NCBI GenBank assembly: GCA_024699575.1
Contig: JAILPF010000037.1
Coordinates: forward strand, 1-9,676
DNA length: 9,676 bases
Reading direction: 5' to 3'
From: Acetatifactor sp.
GTDB lineage: Bacteria; Bacillota; Clostridia; Lachnospirales; Lachnospiraceae
Below the pieces are notes generated by a model that was not told the origin of the DNA, ran no database searches, and was given only the letters and a program-made list of their open reading frames with translations. The position numbers and the translations under genes were made by a program. Positions 1-5,870 of this stretch are shown in pieces (the stretch's first letter is position 1; each line of letters starts with the position of its first letter).

Positions 1-1235
1 ATTCCCTGCAACACATTACTGTTCAAAGTAGACAGTTCACAAAACACAATAGACAAAGACAAAGCCATCAAAGCCCTTCCCGCCATCTGTAAATCTTCCG
101 GAAGTGTAGTGGGAAAAAGGAAACCGGTAAGCGGTTTGCCAAGCACAAATATACCTACCGCACAGGGAATGGATAAAACCATTGTGCTTTTAATAACTGT
201 TGTTATTTTTTCTTTCACTTCTTTCCTTTTACCGGCTGCAACCAATTGTGCGATAGCCGGGATAACAGAAGTTCCAATCGCTGCCGCAAGTGCCAGCGGA
301 ATATCCGAAATAATCTGAGCTGTGGAGAAAACGCCCCATTTAGAGCTGACAGTCACACTGTCCACTCCCATCAAATCCGGGAAAAACTTTGTATAAATCT
401 CGTTATTTACAGTCAATCTGAGATTATAGACAGCTGTATTCAAAATAAACGGTGTCACCACCATGGTAATCATTTTTAAAATTTCGCCATAAGAATCTAT
501 GTGTTCATGTCTATCCCTGTCAATACGTCTGTGAATCAAACCGCGATTCACTCCATATACCGCAAGCATGAATAAAAGTGCAATCAACACGCCTGCCCCT
601 GTTCCGAGAGCACTTCCCATGGCTCCGTGAGTCGCACGTTTTACCTGTCCTGCCAGGTCTTGCGGATATTCCATGGTTCCCATTGTATACTTAATCAGCA
701 GATATGCAGCCGCGACACTGACCACTGCGTTGACAAGCTGCTCCAGAATCTGCGATACGGAAGTCTGCACCATACTTTTATGCGCCTGAAAATATCCTCT
801 GAGCACTCCCAGAATTCCATACACAAAAACAGTGGGAGCCAGCGTTCGCAATACAGGTACGGTATCCCGGTCGACCAAAAGTCCGGCTCCAAAAAATAAA
901 AATGCACTGGCGACGCCACCCACAACCAGGACATATCCCAGAGAGCACAAAAAAATTCTGTGGGCATTGCGGTATTCCTTCACCGCCAGTTTCTGAGCGA
1001 TGACTTTGGAAATAGCTCCGGGGATGCTGTAAGAAGAGATCAATAACACAATTGTATAAAAATTGTAAGCTGTGGAATAGTATCCAAACCCCAGCTTACC
1101 TATAATACCATGTAAAGGGCTCCTATAAAGGAGCCCTATAATTTTGCTGATAAAGCCAGCAATGACAAGCACACTGGCCTGCATCATTATACTGTCTTTT
1201 GTTGTACTTCTTTTTGCTCTTGTTTTATCTGACAT
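1..1235 (-). CDS. SpoVB/MurJ-type polysaccharide (lipid II-like) flippase, 3' end cut by window edge
   Basis: Integral membrane protein of the MOP superfamily, polysaccharide biosynthesis/SpoVB-MurJ branch. Members move lipid-linked sugar precursors across the cytoplasmic membrane for cell wall, spore cortex or surface polysaccharide. Reading the minus strand from the ATG at 1235 gives 411 uninterrupted residues; bases 1-2 belong to a cut codon. Family features seen: a basic start (SDKTRAKR), the first membrane segment with KIIGLLYRSPL (about 31-41), GYYSTAYNFYTIVLL (51-65), LRGYFQAHKSMVQTSVSQ (145-162), and SNVLQG just at the edge. Several further hydrophobic segments follow, with a charged cytoplasmic loop at about 230-250. 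Family members are usually somewhat over 500 residues, so roughly the last fifth is missing. The ATG lies one base after the glgA stop and has no strong Shine-Dalgarno sequence, which suggests translational coupling to glgA. The family is clear. The exact substrate, and whether this is the true SpoVB rather than a paralogue, is not. Confidence 0.88.
   Translation of the reverse strand, partial: MSDKTRAKRSTTKDSIMMQASVLVIAGFISKIIGLLYRSPLHGIIGKLGFGYYSTAYNFYTIVLLISSYSIPGAISKVIAQKLAVKEYRNAHRIFLCSLGYVLVVGGVASAFLFFGAGLLVDRDTVPVLRTLAPTVFVYGILGVLRGYFQAHKSMVQTSVSQILEQLVNAVVSVAAAYLLIKYTMGTMEYPQDLAGQVKRATHGAMGSALGTGAGVLIALLFMLAVYGVNRGLIHRRIDRDRHEHIDSYGEILKMITMVVTPFILNTAVYNLRLTVNNEIYTKFFPDLMGVDSVTVSSKWGVFSTAQIISDIPLALAAAIGTSVIPAIAQLVAAGKRKEVKEKITTVIKSTMVLSIPCAVGIFVLGKPLTGFLFPTTLPEDLQMAGRALMALSLSIVFCELSTLNSNVLQG
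1117..1136 (-). repeat. Intragenic perfect hairpin near the 5' end of the flippase gene
   Basis: An 8-bp perfect inverted repeat (arms gggctcct and aggagccc, 4-base loop) lies inside the flippase reading frame, spanning codons about 34-40 (G-L-L-Y-R-S-P). In the minus-strand mRNA its right arm holds AGGAG, followed 8 bases later by an out-of-frame ATG that meets a stop after three codons. It has no following U-run and lies within coding sequence, so it is not a normal terminator. It may affect translation or be chance. Confidence 0.5.
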
Positions 1236-1236
1236 C

Positions 1237-2685
1237 TTAATATCCAATCAACCAATCGTACATTTCCTGGTATTTCCGTGCTGAAACATTCCAGGAGAAA
1301 TCCGCTGCCATGCCACGGTCAATAATTTTGTTCCATTCTCTCTTTCGATCATAGTAAATGCGCTCGGCATACCGAATTGCATTCAGCATTTCATGCGCAT
1401 TGTAATGCGAGAAGCTAAAACCTGTACCGGTACTTTCATATTCGTTGTATGGCTCCACCGTATCCTTAAGTCCCCCGGTTTCACGCACAATAGGAACCGT
1501 ACCGTATCGGAGCGCCATCAGCTGGCTCAAACCACAGGGTTCAAAGAGAGATGGCATCAAAAATGCATCACAGGACGCATAAATTCTGTGGGAAAGTTCC
1601 TCGGAATAAAAGATATTCGCTGAAACCTTATCCGAATACTTCCAGTCGAAATGGCGGAACATATTTTCATAACGTTCCTCGCCTGTGCCCAGCACAACAA
1701 ACTGAATATTATCCTGGCGAAGCTCATCCATCACATAAGCAATCAAATCCAGACCTTTCTGGTCTGTCAGTCTGGATATCAGACCAATCATCATCTTCTT
1801 ATCATCTTTTTCCAGCCCCAGCTGTTCCTGTAAAGCGCGCTTGTTTTTCACCTTCTCCTTACGGAAAGTCACCGCGCTGTATTGTTTCACAATATATGGG
1901 TCTGTCTCGGGATTAAATACATCATAGTCAATACCATTGACAATTCCTCTGAGGTCATTGGCACGCGCACGCAACAGGCCATCCAGTCCCTCACCGTAAA
2001 ATGGGGTCTTGATTTCTTCCGCATAAGTATCACTTACCGTGGTAACAGCGTCAGCGAACACGATTCCGCCCTTTAACAGGTTGGCATCCTTGTATGCTTC
2101 CAGCTTATCCGGGGTAAAATAATAACTCGGCAAACCGGTGATGCTCTGCACAGTCTTCGGATCCCATTTTCCCTGAAACTTCAAATTGTGAATTGTGATA
2201 ACCGATTTGATATTCCGGAAAAAATCGCCGTCATGAAATCTCTCTTTCAAATATACAGGCACAAGTCCTGTCTGCCAGTCATGGCAGTGAATGACATCCG
2301 GTTTAAAATCAATGAGCGGCAAAATAGATAGCGATGCCTTGGAGAAAAAAGCAAATCTCTCAATCTCCCACAGTGGATCATCGCAATATGGCTTAGGGCC
2401 GTTAAAATACATCTCATTATCAATGAAGTAATAATGTACTCCATCCACTGTAGTCTCCAGCACGCCCACATACTCGTTCTTCCAGTTAAAGTCCATATAA
2501 AAATGAGTCACATACTGAAGCTTATCTTTCCACTCCTGCTTCATACATGCGTACTTCGGAATAACCACTCGCACATCAAAATATTTTTTGTCGATACATT
2601 TCGGCAGAGATCCCACTACGTCTGCAAGTCCGCCCGTTTTGATAAATGGTACTCCTTCTGATGCCACAAAAAGAATCTTCTTCAT
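1237..2685 (-). CDS. glgA: Glycogen synthase (ADP-glucose:alpha-1,4-glucan glucosyltransferase, GT5)
   Basis: Cytoplasmic enzyme that adds glucose from ADP-glucose to the non-reducing end of alpha-1,4-glucan, building glycogen (granulose in clostridia). The 482-residue length is normal for bacterial GlgA. Seen in order: the KTGGLADV nucleotide-sugar motif with K16; HCHDWQTGL (133-141); TIHNLKFQG (164-172) in the GT5 N-terminal domain; NGIDYDVFNP (250-259); SRLTDQKGLDL (304-314) opening the C-terminal Rossmann domain; and the acceptor/donor-site stretch with FEPCG (381-385) and RETGGL (401-406). The reading frame stays open to 2715, but the ATG at 2685 is preferred: it gives the family start MKKILFVASE and has GGAGGG 6 bases upstream. 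No glgC, glgD or glgB lies in the window. The downstream flippase gene begins one base after the stop codon. The Spo0A-like gene lies upstream on the same strand, with a 76-base gap holding a likely promoter. Confidence 0.96.
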   Translation of the reverse strand: MKKILFVASEGVPFIKTGGLADVVGSLPKCIDKKYFDVRVVIPKYACMKQEWKDKLQYVTHFYMDFNWKNEYVGVLETTVDGVHYYFIDNEMYFNGPKPYCDDPLWEIERFAFFSKASLSILPLIDFKPDVIHCHDWQTGLVPVYLKERFHDGDFFRNIKSVITIHNLKFQGKWDPKTVQSITGLPSYYFTPDKLEAYKDANLLKGGIVFADAVTTVSDTYAEEIKTPFYGEGLDGLLRARANDLRGIVNGIDYDVFNPETDPYIVKQYSAVTFRKEKVKNKRALQEQLGLEKDDKKMMIGLISRLTDQKGLDLIAYVMDELRQDNIQFVVLGTGEERYENMFRHFDWKYSDKVSANIFYSEELSHRIYASCDAFLMPSLFEPCGLSQLMALRYGTVPIVRETGGLKDTVEPYNEYESTGTGFSFSHYNAHEMLNAIRYAERIYYDRKREWNKIIDRGMAADFSWNVSARKYQEMYDWLIGY

Positions 2686-2691
2686 ATGAAA

Positions 2692-2697
2692 CCCTCC
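2692..2697 (-). promoter_or_regulatory. Ribosome binding site of glgA
   Basis: GGAGGG on the minus strand, 6 bases before the ATG at 2685. It decides the start codon against the longer open frame that begins at 2715, which has no comparable site. Confidence 0.85.
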
Positions 2698-2725
2698 GCA
2701 GTTTGTAAACGACACTTTTTCTAAT

Positions 2726-2754
2726 ATTATACATCAACCCCGAAAGATAGAAAA
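2726..2754 (-). promoter_or_regulatory. Probable sigma-A promoter of glgA (strong -10, weak -35)
   Basis: A perfect -10 box, TATAAT, occupies 2726-2731 on the minus strand. At 17-base spacing the -35 position (2749-2754) reads TTTTCT, a poor match. Transcription would begin near 2719, giving a leader of about 34 bases before the glgA ATG. A weak -35 with a perfect -10 is compatible with an activated promoter, or with some read-through from the Spo0A-like gene, as no terminator hairpin is visible between the two genes. Confidence 0.5.
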
Positions 2755-2761
2755 GTTTTTT

Positions 2762-3286
2762 TTATTTTCGATAAGACAGGCGGATTCGGTCAGCAATCAA
2801 GGCGATAAACTCGGAATTTGTCGGTTTTCCCTTACCGGTATCTATGGTATAACCGAACAGCGCATCCAGCGTCTCCATTCTTCCCCTGCTCCATGCCACC
2901 TCGATTGCATGGCGGATTGCCCGTTCCACCCGGCTGGATGTGGTCTGAAATTTCTTTGCGATAGTGGGATATAAAATCTTGGTGATGGAACTAATCATGG
3001 ACGGATTCTCGACCGACATCATAATCGCCTCCCGCAGATACTGGTATCCCTTGATATGCGCCGGGACACCAATCTCATGAATCATATCTGTCACATTCTT
3101 CTCCAAATCGTGTATCATCGAAGGCTTCTGTTTATCAGCCTCCTCTCCCTTTTTCTCCCCGTCCGCACTCTGTGTGGATGGCACTGTAATCATGATTTGA
3201 AACGCTTTGTCAGCATTCATCAAATCTCCCAGAATTTTGTACACTTTGTCCGTATCTTTTGCAGAAGTAATGTTCAGTTGTTCCAT
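2762..3286 (-). CDS. Receiver-less Spo0A-like DNA-binding protein (Spo0A C-terminal domain)
   Basis: Small protein (174 residues) whose residues about 62-172 are a clear Spo0A effector domain, the winged-helix-like DNA-binding module that recognises 0A boxes (TGNCGAA). Near-invariant Spo0A stretches are seen: [12 protein letters not shown] (70-81), [13 protein letters not shown] (101-113), the recognition region [19 protein letters not shown] (117-135), LFGYT (143-147) and KPTNSEFIA (154-162). Full Spo0A is about 265 residues, with a phosphorylated receiver in front. Here the first 60 residues show no receiver aspartates or lysine and include a charged, low-complexity linker (about 38-56). 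The ATG at 3286 has GGAGG 9 bases upstream and a good promoter. The next gene starts divergently only 194 bases away, so no receiver-coding stretch has simply been missed. glgA follows on the same strand. Probable role: a transcription regulator of storage or sporulation genes, acting without phosphorylation. Domain assignment is firm; targets and activity are inference. Confidence 0.92.
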   Translation of the reverse strand: MEQLNITSAKDTDKVYKILGDLMNADKAFQIMITVPSTQSADGEKKGEEADKQKPSMIHDLEKNVTDMIHEIGVPAHIKGYQYLREAIMMSVENPSMISSITKILYPTIAKKFQTTSSRVERAIRHAIEVAWSRGRMETLDALFGYTIDTGKGKPTNSEFIALIADRIRLSYRK

Positions 3287-3295
3287 TCAAGCATT

Positions 3296-3300
3296 CCTCC
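3296..3300 (-). promoter_or_regulatory. Ribosome binding site of the Spo0A-like gene
   Basis: GGAGG on the minus strand, 9 bases before the ATG at 3286, with a second GGAGC just upstream at 3302-3306. It supports the short, receiver-less start as the real one. Confidence 0.8.
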
Positions 3301-3334
3301 AAGCTCCTAAAAGTTGTAAAATTCGTACCTTCCC

Positions 3335-3363
3335 ATTATAAATTGATAATCTTTGATACTCAA
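3335..3363 (-). promoter_or_regulatory. Sigma-A promoter of the Spo0A-like gene
   Basis: On the minus strand, -35 TTGAGT (3358-3363), a 17-base spacer and -10 TATAAT (3335-3340). This is a near-consensus vegetative promoter. Transcription would begin near 3328, leaving a leader of roughly 40 bases. The phased heptamer repeat at 3363-3379 abuts the -35 box. Confidence 0.8.
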
Positions 3364-3379
3364 CCGCAAGTCACCGCAA
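3363..3379 (-). repeat. Two heptamer direct repeats, 10-bp period, next to the -35 box
   Basis: The heptamer TTGCGGT occurs twice on the minus strand (3373-3379 and 3363-3369) with a 3-base spacer, so the copies sit one helical turn apart. The inner copy touches the -35 box of the Spo0A-like gene. This is the geometry of a tandem activator or response-regulator site; the binding protein is unknown. Confidence 0.5.
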
Positions 3380-3417
3380 TAAAACGCTGTATTCGAGTTT
3401 TTTTATGTTTTGCACAA

Positions 3418-3446
3418 TTGTCCAAAGACGAAAAAAGAGGTATACT
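3418..3446 (+). promoter_or_regulatory. Sigma-A promoter of the DUF4317 gene
   Basis: -35 TTGTCC (3418-3423), a 17-base spacer and -10 TATACT (3441-3446), giving transcription from about 3453. An 8-bp palindrome ACAATTGT (3414-3421) overlaps the -35 box. The spacer contains AGACGAA (3426-3432), one mismatch from the 0A-box consensus TGNCGAA; this may be chance. Confidence 0.75.
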
Positions 3447-3480
3447 GTAGAACAGATTAAGAAAGGTGCGTGTTATCACA

Positions 3481-4635
3481 ATGGTTAAACAAGAAATCGC
3501 TGAAATCAAAAAGCAATTCACCCCGAAGCATTGCTCCATCACCAGAATCTGCGGATGCTATGTAGATGGAGAGAAGAATAAAAAAACGGAATTAAAGCAG
3601 GCATTTCTTGCTCTCCCGGAAGAAGAAATGTTTAAATACTTTGAAATATTAAGAAAACCTCTTTCCGGGTCCTTGGGCAAGAATCTCTTAAACCTGGAGT
3701 TCCCACTTGCGACAGAATCCGAGGGCGGTACCCAGGAATTTCTTCTGCGTTTGAGAGACAGTAAACTAAAGGATCAGGAGTTACTGGAAGAATTCTATGA
3801 TAAAATTATCGAGTCCTACGAATATGTCGGTAATTACCTGATTCTGGTAATTCATGATGCCTATGATGTTCCCGGCAAAACTGCTGACGGAATTGAGATG
3901 GAGGATGCATCCGATGAGGTATATGAATACATACTTACCTGCATCTGTCCCGTAAACCTCTCCAAGCCCGGCTTAAGCTATAACGCCTCTGAGAATACTT
4001 TCCAGAATCGTATCAGAGACTGGGTTGTGGATTTACCGGAAACAGGCTTCCTGTTCCCTGCTTTTAACGAGAGAAGCACTGATTTACACAGTCTGCTTTA
4101 CTACTCAAAGGATGCCGAAGAATTAAAAGAAGACTTCGTTCAGGCTCTCTTAGGCTGCCCCATTCCACTTTCAGCAGGCGAGCAGAAAGAGACTTTTCAG
4201 GCTCTGATTGAGGAAACTCTTGGCGAGACCTGTGACATTGATCTGGTTAAAAATATTCACGACAAATTAAATGAGATGGTCGAAGAACACAAAGAAGAAG
4301 TGACTCCTCTTGTATTAGATAAAAATGAGGTCAAAACACTGCTTGCCGGAAGTGGTGTTTCCAACGAAAAAATGGCGGAATTCGACAAGCACTACGATGA
4401 GACCGCCGGTGAAGATACACCATTACTGGTAAGCAACGTATTAAACAGCAGAACCTTTGAAGTGAAGACACCGGATGTCGTTATCAAGGTAAACCCTGAA
4501 CGTACTGATTTGATTGAGACGAAAATCATAAATGGCAGAGAATGCCTTGTTATCGCCTTGGAGGGGGGTGCCGTTGTAAACGGTATCACTGTTCATTCCA
4601 GCCTTCAGGATGATTTGGAGGAAGATGAAGAATAA
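3481..4635 (+). CDS. DUF4317 family protein, function unknown
   Basis: A 384-residue soluble, acidic protein, recognised as DUF4317, a conserved uncharacterised family of Lachnospiraceae and relatives, from its opening (EIAEIKKQFTP then ITRICGCYVDGEKNKK, residues 5-35). No signal peptide or membrane segment is visible, so it is probably cytoplasmic. C24 and C26 form a C-G-C motif close to C18, and the tail (376-384) is strongly acidic. No catalytic motif is recognised. The ATG at 3481 matches the family start; an upstream in-frame GTG at 3466 is possible, but would leave a leader of only about 13 bases. AAGAAAGG at 3459-3466 is a modest ribosome site, placed rather far (14 bases) from the ATG. 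It is the only plus-strand gene here, transcribed divergently from the Spo0A-like gene and ending at a strong hairpin. The shared control region hints at joint regulation but does not reveal its function. Confidence 0.87.
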   Translation: MVKQEIAEIKKQFTPKHCSITRICGCYVDGEKNKKTELKQAFLALPEEEMFKYFEILRKPLSGSLGKNLLNLEFPLATESEGGTQEFLLRLRDSKLKDQELLEEFYDKIIESYEYVGNYLILVIHDAYDVPGKTADGIEMEDASDEVYEYILTCICPVNLSKPGLSYNASENTFQNRIRDWVVDLPETGFLFPAFNERSTDLHSLLYYSKDAEELKEDFVQALLGCPIPLSAGEQKETFQALIEETLGETCDIDLVKNIHDKLNEMVEEHKEEVTPLVLDKNEVKTLLAGSGVSNEKMAEFDKHYDETAGEDTPLLVSNVLNSRTFEVKTPDVVIKVNPERTDLIETKIINGRECLVIALEGGAVVNGITVHSSLQDDLEEDEE

Positions 4636-4641
4636 GTTCAA

Positions 4642-4673
4642 AAGACCGCAGAGTCTAATTGCTCTGCGGTCTT
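4642..4673. terminator. Bidirectional intrinsic terminator between convergent genes
   Basis: A perfect 12-bp stem (arms aagaccgcagag at 4642-4653 and ctctgcggtctt at 4662-4673) with an 8-base loop sits in the 51 bases between the stop codons of the DUF4317 gene and the rhodanese/TtcA gene. The minus-strand RNA ends the stem in UCUUUU; the plus strand ends in UCUUAUUGU, with a later T-run (4683-4687). It can therefore serve both directions. Confidence 0.88.
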
Positions 4674-4686
4674 ATTGTACATCTTT

Positions 4687-5856
4687 TTATTCTCCGTTCA
4701 GTTCATCATAATACTCGACAAAATGATGCTTCACTCCATTTTTCTTGTATGCAATCACCGTGTTTAAGTTCACATTCTCCACACTCTTAAAGATATTGCC
4801 CTCAACGAAAGGATTATTCTCCTTCATTTTAGCAATCATATTCTTAATCTCCATACGCTTGGAAACACTTCTTCCGTCCGGGTCACAGGTTGTACAGGTA
4901 TCCGTGAATCTACATGCACACTGAATGAAATGCAGGTTGTTATAATCTCTCCAATGCTTGATATCATCCTCCCTTATCAGGTACATCGGCCGAATCAGCT
5001 CCATCCCCTCAAAATTGGTACTGTGAAGCTTCGGCATCATCGTCTGCACCTGTCCTCCGTAGAGCATTCCCATCAAAATGGTTTCAATCACATCATCGTA
5101 ATGGTGTCCGAGCGCAATCTTATTGCATCCCAGTTCTTTCGCCCTGCTGTAAAGATATCCCCTGCGCATTCTTGCACACAAGTAGCAGGGAGACTTTTCA
5201 ATATCATATACCGCATCAAAAATATCCGATTCAAAAACCGTGATGGGAATATCCATCAATTTCGCATTATTCTCGATGATTGTCCTGTTTGCCTCACTGT
5301 ATCCCGGATCCATCACCAAAAATACCAGCTCAAAGGGGAATTTATTGTGACGCTTCAATTCCTGAAACAGCTTCGCCATCAGCATGGAATCTTTTCCGCC
5401 CGAAATGCAGACTGCCACCTTATCGTTCTCCTGTAGCAACTGATATTCATTAATAGCCTTGGCAAATTTTGAAAAAATAGCCTTGTGAAACTTCTTGCGG
5501 ATACTTTTTTCGATTTCCTCTGCACGCTCTCTGTCTGCCGGATGTGCTCCCTGCTCTCTCTTCATGCTCTCCAACAGCCAACCGGTATATCCACCCTGAA
5601 GACTGTGTACCTGATATCCCTGTTCCCGCAGTTTTGCAGCACATTCCAGACTGAACTCTCCTCTTGTGCAATAGAGAACAATCGGTCTGTCCATAGGCAA
5701 TGTAAACTTCGCTTCTTCAAATACACCATCCGGTACATGGAACGCGCCGGGAAGCATTCCGTAATTTACAGCTTCCCGGCTGCGTATATCAATCAGCAGA
5801 GGATTTTTAAACTCTGCCAGCTCATCATATGTAACTTCCAATTTCTCATTCAACAT
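4687..5856 (-). CDS. Rhodanese domain fused to TtcA-type PP-loop (tRNA thiolation-like) protein
   Basis: A 389-residue cytoplasmic protein with two modules. Residues about 7-98 are a rhodanese sulfur-carrier domain: LLIDIRSREAVNYG (20-33), active Cys63 in YCTRGEFS (62-69), and LQGGYTGW (86-93). Residues about 110-360 are a TtcA/TilS-class PP-loop ATP pyrophosphatase: SGGKDS (152-157), CxxC at C224/C227, GHHYDD (250-255), and a cysteine cluster C313, C315, C321, C324. In TtcA, two Cys of a CxxC and one later Cys hold a [4Fe-4S] cluster, and the enzyme makes 2-thiocytidine in tRNA. The inferred role is ATP-dependent thiolation of tRNA, with persulfide supplied by the fused rhodanese; the actual substrate is unproven. 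The ATG at 5856 is chosen (AGGA 12 bases upstream); in-frame TTG codons at 5865 and 5868 are alternatives adding up to four residues. It follows the c-di-GMP gene by 14 bases and is probably in its operon. Confidence 0.9.
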   Translation of the reverse strand: MLNEKLEVTYDELAEFKNPLLIDIRSREAVNYGMLPGAFHVPDGVFEEAKFTLPMDRPIVLYCTRGEFSLECAAKLREQGYQVHSLQGGYTGWLLESMKREQGAHPADRERAEEIEKSIRKKFHKAIFSKFAKAINEYQLLQENDKVAVCISGGKDSMLMAKLFQELKRHNKFPFELVFLVMDPGYSEANRTIIENNAKLMDIPITVFESDIFDAVYDIEKSPCYLCARMRRGYLYSRAKELGCNKIALGHHYDDVIETILMGMLYGGQVQTMMPKLHSTNFEGMELIRPMYLIREDDIKHWRDYNNLHFIQCACRFTDTCTTCDPDGRSVSKRMEIKNMIAKMKENNPFVEGNIFKSVENVNLNTVIAYKKNGVKHHFVEYYDELNGE

Positions 5857-5870
5857 AAAGCACAACAATC

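Noticed and set aside
2587..2593. TGTCGAT within a T-rich stretch, resembling a 0A box.
   Set aside because: It is inside the glgA coding region and one base off consensus; no sign of a promoter there.
2698..2761. Terminator after the Spo0A-like gene, suggested by the A/T-run at its end.
   Set aside because: No stable G+C-containing stem precedes the run on the minus strand.
3466..3468. In-frame GTG as start of the DUF4317 protein.
   Set aside because: The ATG at 3481 gives the typical family N-terminus; the GTG would overlap the only ribosome-site-like sequence.
3287..3480. Possibility that the Spo0A-like gene is a broken spo0A whose receiver lies upstream in another frame.
   Set aside because: Only 194 bases separate it from the divergent DUF4317 gene, too little for a receiver of about 120 codons. 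The space is filled by promoters and a ribosome site.
4381..4387. Exact 0A-box match (TTCGACA, reverse orientation).
   Set aside because: It lies deep in the DUF4317 coding region; several matches to a six-base-defined motif are expected by chance in a window of this size.
4930..5436. Long plus-strand open frame opposite the rhodanese/TtcA gene, and similar frames opposite glgA and the c-di-GMP gene.
   Set aside because: No recognisable domain, no ribosome site, and they overlap strongly supported genes on the other strand.
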